Assembly (NCBI GenBank): GCA_024403935.1 | Contig: JAKSQV010000018.1 | Span: 1 to 32,138 of the forward strand | DNA: 32,138 nt | Direction of reading: 5' to 3' | DNA from: Ruminococcus sp. | Lineage (GTDB): Bacteria > Bacillota > Clostridia > Oscillospirales > Ruminococcaceae | Shown: piece by piece, positions 1-6,628 of the stretch | Layout: every line of letters begins with the position of its first letter | Position numbering within the stretch: the stretch's first letter is position 1 | The notes under the pieces: model-generated | The model's database searches: none | Told to the model about the DNA's origin: nothing | Seen by the model: the letters and a program-made list of their open reading frames with translations, nothing else | Program-made: the position numbers and the translations under genes

Positions 1-122
1 TCGATGTACACATAAGCAGGCTCCGCGAGCGGTTCCGTGACAATCCCGATTTCAGAATAGTGACGATACGCGGACTCGGATACAGGGCGGTGAAATATGA
101 AGAAAACAAAGAAAAAGCCTGA
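1..122 (+). CDS. OmpR/PhoB-family response regulator, C-terminal fragment
   Basis: Only the last 39 codons are in the window, read from base 3. The visible end has the pattern of a winged-helix DNA-binding domain of the OmpR/PhoB family: DVHISRLRERF (recognition helix, with R and K residues facing DNA) followed by the wing RIVTIRGLGYRAV. The family binds DNA at target promoters after phosphorylation of an N-terminal receiver domain, which lies outside the window. The stop codon falls inside the next gene (26-base overlap), so it is translationally coupled to the histidine kinase that follows, which is almost certainly its partner. The target genes cannot be inferred from this fragment. Confidence 0.85.
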   Translation, partial: DVHISRLRERFRDNPDFRIVTIRGLGYRAVKYEENKEKA

Positions 123-1158
123 ATTTGGACACTACAGGCGACTCACCAGAAGGCTGACGCTCGCCTTCTTTGCAACTCTGTTAGTATTCCTTGCTATATT
201 TTCACTGATAGTGCTGCTTCTTGAAAAGCTCGGATTAAACTTCCGCACCGAGACCTTCTCAGCATTCGGTAGCCTCAGCATCTATTTCGTAAGTGTCATT
301 CTTGCGACAGGCATCTCCTACTTCGCAATGTGGAACATCTTCCGTCCGCTCTCCGACCTCAGCAAGGGTACACGCAAAATAGCTGAGGGGGATTACAGCG
401 TCCGCCTTGAATATACAGGAAAACTCAGAGAACTTGCGGAGTCCGTCGAAAACTTCAACTACATGGCACAGGAGCTCGGCTCGATAGAAATGATACGAAA
501 CGACTTCATCGCTAATGTTTCACACGAATTCAAAACGCCTCTTTCCACACTGAACGGCTATATTACGCTTTTGCAGGACAATTCGCTCTCTGATGAGGAA
601 CGTAGGGAATACATATCAAAGGCTTTTTTCAGCATTGAAAAGCTGAACGACCTCACCGAGAATATCCTGCGTCTCACAAAGCTTGAAAACCAACTCTCGC
701 TCGGAGAAGTGACCTCATACCGCCTTGACGAACAGATACGTGAAGCTATCGTTCTTCTCGAACCGAAATGGAACAGCAAGAATATCGAGTTTGACCTCGA
801 CCTGCACGAGCTGACGGTCAAAACTCACGCCTCGCTTATGTTTCAGGTCTGGACGAACCTGCTCAGCAACGCCATAAAATTCTCGAAGGAGGGCGGCTCC
901 ATAACCGTTAAGACCGAAGAATCGGAGCACCACTTCAAGGTCTATATCAGCGATAACGGCATCGGTATGACCGAGGAACAACAGCGTCACATCTTCGACA
1001 AATTCTATCAGGCGGACACCTCACGGCAGTCCCAGGGAAACGGACTCGGACTTGCCCTGTGCAAAGAGATAGTTACAAGGTGCGGTGGAAAGATATACGT
1101 CACAAGCAAGCCTGACGAAGGCTCTGTTTTCCTTGTAAGCCTCAGAAAGAATCCATAA
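97..1158 (+). CDS. HAMP-domain sensor histidine kinase
   Basis: Class I membrane histidine kinase of 353 aa. Two hydrophobic segments (about residues 21-42 and 60-80) flank a very short outside loop of about 18 residues, so the signal is probably sensed in or at the membrane. A HAMP linker follows (about 78-135). The dimerisation/phosphoacceptor box FIANVSHEFKTPL has the acceptor His at about residue 143. The ATPase domain shows the N box (WTNLLSNAIKFS), the G1 box (ISDNGIGM), the F box (IFDKFYQAD) and the G2 box (GNGLGLAL). All catalytic motifs look intact. It overlaps the preceding response regulator and is followed directly by a 12-bp-stem terminator, so the pair forms the end of an operon. 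The stimulus is unknown. Confidence 0.93.
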   Translation: MKKTKKKPEFGHYRRLTRRLTLAFFATLLVFLAIFSLIVLLLEKLGLNFRTETFSAFGSLSIYFVSVILATGISYFAMWNIFRPLSDLSKGTRKIAEGDYSVRLEYTGKLRELAESVENFNYMAQELGSIEMIRNDFIANVSHEFKTPLSTLNGYITLLQDNSLSDEERREYISKAFFSIEKLNDLTENILRLTKLENQLSLGEVTSYRLDEQIREAIVLLEPKWNSKNIEFDLDLHELTVKTHASLMFQVWTNLLSNAIKFSKEGGSITVKTEESEHHFKVYISDNGIGMTEEQQRHIFDKFYQADTSRQSQGNGLGLALCKEIVTRCGGKIYVTSKPDEGSVFLVSLRKNP

Positions 1159-1161
1159 ATG

Positions 1162-1188
1162 AAAGCCCCTGTCTGTGACAGGGGCTTT
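1162..1188. terminator. Bidirectional intrinsic terminator between convergent genes
   Basis: Perfect 12-bp stem AAAGCCCCTGTC / GACAGGGGCTTT with a TGT loop. It sits 3 bases after the kinase stop and just past the stop of the opposite-strand DUF624 gene. The T and A runs are only three long on each side, so it is a strong hairpin with a weak U-tract, serving both converging genes. Confidence 0.75.
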
Positions 1189-1191
1189 ATG

Positions 1192-2127
1192 TTACGAAAT
1201 ATGTCTGCCTTTGCCTTTTTTACGCTTTTCAACGGGTTTCTCAATGGGCTTTTCCTTTCCGCCCATATCCTCGCATATAGTCTCGGCATCTATCTCCTCA
1301 GAGCCGTCTGTAAGCTCTGGATTTATCTCTCCTCTGCTCTCATAGAACGGAGTGATAACGTACTTCTGTATCACGGGATAGCTGTTGAAGCATACAACGA
1401 ACCACATCGGCACAAACGAGAACAGCGGTATCATCAGCATGAACAGCGGCATCATATAGACGAACAGCACTCCGAGAAGTACCGCCAGAACCGCGAGTAC
1501 CACCGTAGTGATAATGTTCTGCTTCATTGACACGAATGCAAGAGCGAATGAATTCTTTATCAGGTTCTTGAGTGAAAGGTCTGTTGCCGTCAGCATCAGG
1601 AAAATGTAATAGTTCATCATGAGTATGACTATCGCAATACTGAATGTAATAACAAGAGGAACATAGAATATCTTGTTGTCATACAGAACTGCCATGCCCG
1701 GATACACATTATATCCTGCAAAAGCCGACAGTACAGCAACAACATCTATAATTCCCACAATTGCTGCTTTTCCGAAGTTCTGCTTGTAACCGCTGAAAAA
1801 ATCGCGTGCAATGAACGAATGACGTTCCAGCAGAAAAAGCCTTATTACTTTCGTTACACCTGCAATAGCAGGTCCGAGGTTGACTACGAAGACTATCAGC
1901 AGTAAAATTACAACGGCAAGGCTTATCCTCGGATCACTGATATAGTACATTGCGGGAAGCGTTGCCCACAGCGGTATCGTGAACAGGAAAAAAAGCATAT
2001 TCAGACCGATCATCAGCCAGAACTTTCTGAAGAAAATATCGAAAAAGAGCGCAAGCCCCTTTTTTCTCGGTGCATCCTTGGCGATACCGGCACCTGCACT
2101 TTCGTAATTATTTGAAAACAGACCCAA
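1192..2127 (-). CDS. DUF624 (YesL-like) polytopic membrane protein
   Basis: Hydrophobic protein of about 311 aa with roughly six membrane segments and a charged C-terminal tail rich in Lys, Glu and Pro (about the last 45 residues). The N-terminal pattern (GLFSNNYESAGAGIAKDAP, then FFDIFFRKFW and a first membrane helix) matches the DUF624/YesL family, which is common in Firmicutes near sugar transporters but has no proven function. I place the start at the TTG at 2127 rather than the upstream in-frame ATG at 2136, because GGAGG (2137-2141) abuts that ATG with no spacing but lies 9 bases from the TTG, and family members usually begin near GLFS. It is 20 bases downstream of the SpoIIM-like gene and probably co-transcribed with it. 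Confidence 0.75.
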   Translation of the reverse strand: MGLFSNNYESAGAGIAKDAPRKKGLALFFDIFFRKFWLMIGLNMLFFLFTIPLWATLPAMYYISDPRISLAVVILLLIVFVVNLGPAIAGVTKVIRLFLLERHSFIARDFFSGYKQNFGKAAIVGIIDVVAVLSAFAGYNVYPGMAVLYDNKIFYVPLVITFSIAIVILMMNYYIFLMLTATDLSLKNLIKNSFALAFVSMKQNIITTVVLAVLAVLLGVLFVYMMPLFMLMIPLFSFVPMWFVVCFNSYPVIQKYVITPFYESRGEINPELTDGSEEIDAETICEDMGGKEKPIEKPVEKRKKGKGRHIS

Positions 2128-2147
2128 ATCAAACATCCTCCGTTTTT

Positions 2148-2741
2148 TTACAGCAGACTCCCGAACAGATAACTAACCATGGGAACTGACAAAGATATTA
2201 TGAATGAAATAAGCGCGAGAACGGCGAATCTTATGCAGTACAGCCTGAAGCTCCTTCGCTCTGAGCTGCGCTTACAGCCGCTTATCATGAACCGAAGCAG
2301 TTCATTTGACGAGCGTATGACTTCCCTTGCTGCAATTACCGCTGCAAACAGTTCGGCAAGCGCAAACGGCAGTATCAGCACCACGACAGCGGGAAGGCTT
2401 CGCAAGCCGCCTGCTGCATACACAGCAGAAACAGATATTCCTATACCTGCTCCGCGGTAGAATATCAGAGCTGTCCCCAAAGGCTGTCCGAGTGCAAACA
2501 TTCCCGAAAGAAAAGCCGCAGCAAGAAAAAGCAGCAAGGACAGCAATGTCCGCGCAAATATGCTGAATACCGTATCTCCGCACAATGTCGGAGACAGATA
2601 CTGATGCAGCCACGGACAGTCAGCACCGACCGAGCTCACGGCAGGCAGTGAGCCGATAATGACTCCTGCTGCACAGACTGCACACATCAGTATGAAGCCC
2701 GTATCCTTTCCACGGGCAGGGATATATTTTATATGTTTCAT
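2148..2741 (-). CDS. SpoIIM-like membrane protein (probable)
   Basis: Integral membrane protein of 197 aa with about five hydrophobic segments. The layout resembles stage II sporulation protein M: an N-terminal helix with a GVIIGS turn, a central pair of helices around LPFALAEL with a preceding G-rich stretch (YRGAGIGISV), and a final C-terminal helix. B. subtilis SpoIIM is 214 aa and works with SpoIID and SpoIIP in septal peptidoglycan degradation and engulfment. Neither partner is nearby, so the assignment rests on topology and weak motif resemblance. The start at 2741 has AGGAAG 7 bases upstream, whereas the in-frame ATG at 2759 lacks a ribosome site. It lies between proC and the DUF624 gene on the same strand. 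Confidence 0.5.
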   Translation of the reverse strand: MKHIKYIPARGKDTGFILMCAVCAAGVIIGSLPAVSSVGADCPWLHQYLSPTLCGDTVFSIFARTLLSLLLFLAAAFLSGMFALGQPLGTALIFYRGAGIGISVSAVYAAGGLRSLPAVVVLILPFALAELFAAVIAAREVIRSSNELLRFMISGCKRSSERRSFRLYCIRFAVLALISFIISLSVPMVSYLFGSLL

Positions 2742-2838
2742 TCCGCATCTTCCTTTCATTACAGGATATGCGGAACGGACAAGCGTTAGAACAACGTGCT
2801 TATGTGCATCTCAGCCAAGAGATGTTTCTGAGGTGACC

Positions 2839-3645
2839 TTATTTTGAAAGCTCGTATGCCCTCTTGGTACAGCTTTCACAGCAGTTCTTTACGGTGTCTT
2901 CAAGCTTTCCTTCGTAGAGCTTGTCAAGACCTGCAAGGGTAGTACCTCCCGGAGATGATACCATTCTGATAAGCTCCTCAATGCTGAAGCCTGAATCTGT
3001 TATCATCTTTGCCGAGCCGATAAGACTCTGGCTGAACAGCTCAGTGGCAGCAGCGGCATCAATGCCCTCAGCAGCGGCATAGTCGATGAATGCCTTTGCA
3101 AAGAGGTAGATAAATGCAGGACTGCTTCCGTTGATCGCAATTATCTCCTTCATCTTGTCCTTGGGAACAACAGCAGCTTTTCCGCATGAACGGAAAACAT
3201 CGAGTATAAGCTCGAATTCCTTATCTGTGACCTTCTCGTTGCGTGAAAGTGCAGATGCTCCTTCACCGAGAAGGAGAGGCGTGTTAGGCATTACAAGTAT
3301 GACCTTTACATCAGGTATGGTCTTGGAAGCAATGAACTCATCCGAGATACCTGCGGCAATGGAGATGATGACCTTGTCGGCAGTCACAGACGGAGCTGCT
3401 GCTTCAATGACACCTTCGATTATCTGAGGCTTGACAGCAAGGAAAATATAGCTGCACTTCTCAGCAAGCTCTGCCTCGCTTCCGCAGGCTGTAACGCCCA
3501 GATCAGCAAGTGCGCTTACCTTGGCAGTGTCAGGATCGAACGCAAAGAGGCTGATGTCAGCCGCTTTCGGGCTTCCTGCAATGCCCTTGATGATAGCGGT
3601 ACCCATATTACCCGTACCGATAAAACCGATATTAATTTTGCTCAT
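2839..3645 (-). CDS. proC: Pyrroline-5-carboxylate reductase
   Basis: Cytoplasmic NAD(P)H-dependent reductase that makes the last step of proline biosynthesis (1-pyrroline-5-carboxylate to L-proline). The 268 aa match the usual family length. The N-terminal Rossmann motif is IGFIGTGNMGTAI. The typical VMPNTP segment and the C-terminal signature region (SSPGGTTLAGLDKL) are both present. I chose the ATG at 3645 because GAAGGAG precedes it and it begins right at the Rossmann strand; an upstream in-frame ATG at 3708 would add 21 residues with no family character. Nearest upstream neighbour on this strand is the GTPase gene ending at 3727; the 81-base gap may hold its own promoter, but I see no convincing -35/-10 pair. 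Confidence 0.93.
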   Translation of the reverse strand: MSKINIGFIGTGNMGTAIIKGIAGSPKAADISLFAFDPDTAKVSALADLGVTACGSEAELAEKCSYIFLAVKPQIIEGVIEAAAPSVTADKVIISIAAGISDEFIASKTIPDVKVILVMPNTPLLLGEGASALSRNEKVTDKEFELILDVFRSCGKAAVVPKDKMKEIIAINGSSPAFIYLFAKAFIDYAAAEGIDAAAATELFSQSLIGSAKMITDSGFSIEELIRMVSSPGGTTLAGLDKLYEGKLEDTVKNCCESCTKRAYELSK

Positions 3646-3726
3646 AGCAGATACTCCTTCAGAGAATAAATTATGTGATACACGATTCTTTGCGTTATCA
3701 ACAGTCAACGCAGATATGACTGCGGC

Positions 3727-4692
3727 TTAATAGAACGTTGCAACTTCTTTTTCGGGCGGAGCTGCATCCGCAAGAGAAAGGACTTTAAGCACGGGACCTG
3801 CTCCTTTATAGAGCTTGTGCTTCTGCACACTGACTCTGGCAGAAACGTTTACCCAATGCTTGGGCTGACGCGGCTCAAAGGGCGTATCCCATTCGGCAGC
3901 AGCCCAGCAGTACTGTATATCCTCAACACAGCAGGTCATGATATGTCTGCCGAGTGCAAAGCAGTTCTGAGGGAATTTTTTATTCTTGGCTGCAAGGCCC
4001 TTGAAGGTAACAGTCTTGCCGTCGTACTTGTCGGGATCGTCCATGATGTCGCGGTACCAGAGCGCGAAATCCTCGTCCTTTATCACTATATTATCAGCTT
4101 CAACGTCGAACGGAAGCGGATCCTCGATATCGTCATAGGCTACCTGTCCGTCGGTGTACTCGTAGCATATCTCCGTACGGCGGCTGACTCCCCTGACTAT
4201 CTTGTGGAATTCCTGAACGTCAAAGCTCTTGTCAAAGCGGTTGAATACTGCCAGCTCGCACATATTGAGCTTGTCAACCACAAGACTGCGCATATTTGCA
4301 TTGTAATTGAGGAAGGTAGAAGCGTCCGCAAAGAACATTACCTGTGCAACAGCCCAGTTCTGCGGCATATTCTGAAACAGCTCACCGATGTTCCACATAC
4401 CGTTATATTCAACGACAACGCGCTCGGCATTTGTTTCAAAAGCAAGCTTTGCAAGATTGGCAATGGTCATTTCTTCCTTTGACTCAATATTGCGTATCTC
4501 TACGTTTCCCTTCTTGGCGAAGCGTGACGGATCGTATTCCTCTATACCCTCCTCAAATACGAGAAGAAGCGTTCTTTCACCGTTATTGAAGCGTTTATCC
4601 TCCAGTGTCTCCTGAATGAACTTTGTCTTTCCCGATTCAAGAAAGCCGAGAAACAGGTAAACAGGGATAGGCTCCTGCTGATTCTTTGGCAT
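3727..4692 (-). CDS. CobW-like GTPase fused to a YcgQ/TIGR03943-like C-terminal domain
   Basis: Soluble 321-aa protein with two parts. Residues about 9-195 form a SIMIBI-class nucleotide-binding domain related to COG0523/CobW. The P-loop is GFLESGKT (16-23) instead of the usual GFLGAGKT, and NRFD (151-154) stands where N/TKxD is expected. The CxCC metal motif of COG0523 proteins is absent. Residues about 205-321 resemble the C-terminal domain of YcgQ/TIGR03943 proteins: a YDGKTVTFKG strand, the RHIMTCCVED motif with paired Cys, then HWVNVSARV. YcgQ proteins normally pair with a YcgR permease and are tied to metal homeostasis in some Firmicutes. The gene follows the His-rich GTPase by 11 bases; its GGAGG overlaps that gene's stop, so the two are translationally coupled. 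The metal-related role is inferred. Confidence 0.75.
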   Translation of the reverse strand: MPKNQQEPIPVYLFLGFLESGKTKFIQETLEDKRFNNGERTLLLVFEEGIEEYDPSRFAKKGNVEIRNIESKEEMTIANLAKLAFETNAERVVVEYNGMWNIGELFQNMPQNWAVAQVMFFADASTFLNYNANMRSLVVDKLNMCELAVFNRFDKSFDVQEFHKIVRGVSRRTEICYEYTDGQVAYDDIEDPLPFDVEADNIVIKDEDFALWYRDIMDDPDKYDGKTVTFKGLAAKNKKFPQNCFALGRHIMTCCVEDIQYCWAAAEWDTPFEPRQPKHWVNVSARVSVQKHKLYKGAGPVLKVLSLADAAPPEKEVATFY

Positions 4693-4703
4693 GGCTGTCC
4701 TCC

Positions 4704-5840
4704 TTATTCGATGCAGAACAGCTTTGCAACTGCTTCCTCATTGAGTTTGGAGCCGATAACGCAAAGTCTGCCTGTTGTTTCGGCACTTCCGTGTCTGACA
4801 TCGGGAACACCGGGAACATAATCAAAGTGTATCCACTGACCGTCCTCGCCTGCAACGATACCCTTCGCACGGAGAACTATACCGAATGATTCCTCGTCAG
4901 ACAGAGCCTCAAGAGCTGCTGTTACAGCCTCTATCGTATACGGACGGGGCGTTTCTGCTCCCCAGCTTGTGAACACCTCATCAGCGTGATGATGGTGGTC
5001 GTGGTCGTGACATCCGCAGGTGCAGTCGGGACCGTGGTCGTGATGATGTTCGTGCTCATGCTCGTGTTCATGTTCATGGTCGTGATCGTGTTCGTGTTCA
5101 TGGTCATGATCGTGGCATCCGCAGGTGCAGTCAGGGCCGTGGTCATGGTGATGTTCGTGCTCATGTTCGTGCTCATGGTCATGATGATGGTGTTCATGAT
5201 GATGATTTGCCTCATCAAGCAGTGACTTCAGCTCGTCACTCAGCGTGTTTTTCTGAGTCATTGCATCAACAAGCTGTTTGCCTGTAAGCTCATCCCACTC
5301 GGTAGTAACAACAGGAGCTTCCTTGTTCAGCTCGCGTATAAGTTCTACTGCCTCACCGAGCTTCTCCTGTGAAAGTCCGCCCGTGTGGCTGAGAATGATA
5401 CAGCTTGCATACTCTATCTGGTTATTGAAAAATTCACCGAAATTCTTGTGGTACATTTTGCACTTCTTTGCATCAACAACTGTTGTAAAGCCGTCAAGCT
5501 CGACATCGTGCGCATCAATATTGCGTACCGCATTGATAACGTCACTGAGCTTGCCTACGCCTGAAGGCTCAATGAGAATGCGGTCGGGCTTGTATTCATC
5601 GAGTACCTTGACGAGTGCCTTGCCGAAATCTCCGACGAGACTGCAGCAGATACAGCCTGAATTCATCTCAGTTATCTCTATGCCTGCATCCTTGAGGAAG
5701 CCGCCGTCTATACCTATCTGTCCGAATTCGTTTTCGATGAGGACAAGCTTCTCGCCCTTGTAGCCCTCATTGATGAGCTTCTTGATGAGCGTTGTCTTGC
5801 CTGCGCCGAGGAATCCTGAGAAAATCGTGATTTTTGTCAT
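4704..5840 (-). CDS. COG0523-family (CobW/ZagA-like) GTPase with His/Cys-rich metal-binding loop
   Basis: G3E-class P-loop GTPase of 378 aa, a probable metallochaperone or metal-insertion factor, most likely for zinc. The Walker A is GFLGAGKTT (9-17), and the metal-binding GCICC motif lies at 62-66. The C-terminal CobW_C domain begins around residue 292. Between the domains, residues 213-285 hold 36 His in 73 positions, with two copies of DHGPDCTCGCHDHDH exactly 35 residues apart (a 105-bp coding tandem repeat); six Cys and many Asp/Glu complete this presumed metal reservoir. The usual NKxD guanine motif is replaced by a SHTG-type segment (151-154). The start has only a weak upstream ribosome site. 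It heads the operon with the fused GTPase, and its promoter is at 5986-6014. Confidence 0.9.
   Translation of the reverse strand: MTKITIFSGFLGAGKTTLIKKLINEGYKGEKLVLIENEFGQIGIDGGFLKDAGIEITEMNSGCICCSLVGDFGKALVKVLDEYKPDRILIEPSGVGKLSDVINAVRNIDAHDVELDGFTTVVDAKKCKMYHKNFGEFFNNQIEYASCIILSHTGGLSQEKLGEAVELIRELNKEAPVVTTEWDELTGKQLVDAMTQKNTLSDELKSLLDEANHHHEHHHHDHEHEHEHEHHHDHGPDCTCGCHDHDHEHEHDHDHEHEHEHEHEHHHDHGPDCTCGCHDHDHHHHADEVFTSWGAETPRPYTIEAVTAALEALSDEESFGIVLRAKGIVAGEDGQWIHFDYVPGVPDVRHGSAETTGRLCVIGSKLNEEAVAKLFCIE
4993..5204 (-). repeat. His/Cys-codon-rich tandem repeat within the GTPase gene
   Basis: Low-complexity stretch of alternating CAT/CAC and GAA/GAC codons. Two near-identical blocks, recognisable by catccgcaggtgcag beginning at 5011 and 5116 on the plus strand, lie 105 bp apart. 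The repeat is in frame (35 codons), so unequal recombination or slippage could change the number of metal-binding units without breaking the gene. Confidence 0.85.
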
Positions 5841-5929
5841 TACGAAACACTTCTTTCCGAAAAATACTTTGCACTTTTTTATATCAATGTCTGCTCAGCA
5901 GCTTCATCAATACATACAGAATCGTGCTT

Positions 5930-5946
5930 CCTGAACAGTGTTCAGG
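5930..5946. promoter_or_regulatory. Perfect inverted repeat in the leader of the GTPase operon
   Basis: CCTGAACAGTGTTCAGG, an 8+1+8 perfect inverted repeat. It lies about 35-50 bases downstream of the predicted start of transcription of the minus-strand GTPase operon. It could be an operator for a dimeric repressor such as a Fur/Zur-type regulator, or a short RNA hairpin. It does not match the B. subtilis Zur box I know, so the regulator is unidentified. Confidence 0.45.
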
Positions 5947-5985
5947 GCAATGACCGCCTTACAGCGAACATCGCGTACAAATTAT

Positions 5986-6014
5986 ATTATATCACTTCCG
6001 GCACGGAAATGCAA
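5986..6014 (-). promoter_or_regulatory. Sigma-A-type promoter for the two-GTPase operon
   Basis: On the minus strand, TTGCAT (6014-6009) and TATAAT (5991-5986) are separated by exactly 17 bases. Transcription would start near 5979, leaving a leader of about 138 bases before the GTPase start, which contains the inverted repeat at 5930-5946. Confidence 0.7.
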
Positions 6015-6035
6015 GAGCGGAAAGCGAAATTTCTC

Positions 6036-6047
6036 TGACAATTGTCA
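6036..6047. promoter_or_regulatory. Palindrome between divergent promoters
   Basis: TGACAATTGTCA, a perfect 12-bp palindrome. It is about 22 bases upstream of the minus-strand GTPase -35 box and 30 bases upstream of the plus-strand ACT/hom -35 box. Its position suits a shared operator, but no regulator is known and one 12-bp palindrome could be chance. Confidence 0.35.
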
Positions 6048-6076
6048 ATGTTGGAAGGGTTTTACGTTTTTTGCAC

Positions 6077-6105
6077 TTGACAAACCCTCAGAAAAGTGGT
6101 ATAGT
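6077..6105 (+). promoter_or_regulatory. Sigma-A-type promoter for the ACT-domain gene and hom
   Basis: TTGACA (6077-6082) and TATAGT (6100-6105) with a 17-base spacer. Transcription would begin near 6112, about 56 bases before the ACT-domain gene. The 327-base gap from 5841 to 6167 is therefore a divergent regulatory region with no gene in it. Confidence 0.75.
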
Positions 6106-6126
6106 AAATTAGTAATGTACAGTTGT

Positions 6127-6148
6127 TCGTCTACGGCGGACGATTTTT
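6127..6148 (+). promoter_or_regulatory. Short hairpin with T-run in the ACT/hom leader
   Basis: TCGTC (6127-6131) pairs with GACGA (6139-6143) across a 7-base loop and is followed by five T (6144-6148). The stem is only 5 bp. It lies between the predicted promoter and the first gene, so it could act as a weak attenuator, but I see no leader peptide or competing antiterminator structure. Confidence 0.3.
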
Positions 6149-6167
6149 CGGTTAAGGATGATTTGTT

Positions 6168-6611
6168 ATGAATAAGAAATCACAGCTTATCGTGGTTGAC
6201 GCGATGATTCTTCCCGACGTTTTCACAAAGGTGCTCGAGGTCAAGAAACTCATGGCACAGAAAAGCGAAAAAAGCTTTGCCTCTGCCTGCAAACGCATCG
6301 GCATCTCCCGCAGTGCTTACTATAAGTACAAGGACAGCGTTTTCTCGTATGAAGAACTGTTCAACCGCAGAATAGTCAACCTCTATCTCCTGCTGAGCGA
6401 CAGCCCGGGTGTGCTTTCAAGCGTACTGGTCTTTCTGCACAGCCTTGATGCGAACATTCTTACAGTCAATCAGAGTATACCCGTTGACGGCGCTGCTGCT
6501 GTCAACATCTCGCTGAGATTGGCAGATGCTTCTCCCGAGGAGCTTCTGTCCCTCAACTCTATTACAGAACTCGACGGTGTGCTTGAGGCAAAAGTCCTCT
6601 CCGCCGAATAA
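6168..6611 (+). CDS. ACT-domain protein of the PheB/UPF0735 family
   Basis: Small cytoplasmic protein of 147 aa. The N-terminal half has a helix-turn-helix-like stretch (FASACKRIGISRSAYYKYKD, about 42-61). The C-terminal half is an ACT fold, beginning NLYLLLSDSPGVLSSVLVFLHSLDANILTVNQSIP, which in this family senses amino acids. UPF0735/PheB proteins commonly sit just upstream of hom and thr genes in Firmicutes and are thought to regulate aromatic or aspartate-family metabolism; the exact role is unproven. It is 17 bases upstream of homoserine dehydrogenase, forming a two-gene operon driven from the TTGACA/TATAGT promoter. AAGGATG precedes the ATG. Confidence 0.87.
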   Translation: MNKKSQLIVVDAMILPDVFTKVLEVKKLMAQKSEKSFASACKRIGISRSAYYKYKDSVFSYEELFNRRIVNLYLLLSDSPGVLSSVLVFLHSLDANILTVNQSIPVDGAAAVNISLRLADASPEELLSLNSITELDGVLEAKVLSAE

Positions 6612-6628
6612 ACCACGGAGGTTTTTTT

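Noticed and set aside
1159-1530. 123-codon plus-strand frame after the histidine kinase
   Set aside because: It runs through the terminator and antisense to the DUF624 gene, with His/Arg-rich shadow composition and no ribosome site.
2807-2824. Hairpin CATCTC/GAGATG downstream of proC as a terminator
   Set aside because: Six-bp stem without a T-run on the minus strand; transcription may well continue into the SpoIIM-like gene.
3646-3708. N-terminal extension of proC from an upstream ATG
   Set aside because: No ribosome site, no family similarity, and the ATG at 3645 has GAAGGAG and begins at the Rossmann strand.
5011-5164. Repeat pair as a possible CRISPR-like array
   Set aside because: Only two units, the period is 105 bp and in frame, and the spacer is also His codons; it is a coding tandem repeat.
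4931-5225. Open frames on both strands over the His-rich region
   Set aside because: They arise from the CAT/GAC-type low-complexity repeat of the GTPase gene read in other frames; their products are Met/Val or Thr/Met runs without ribosome sites.
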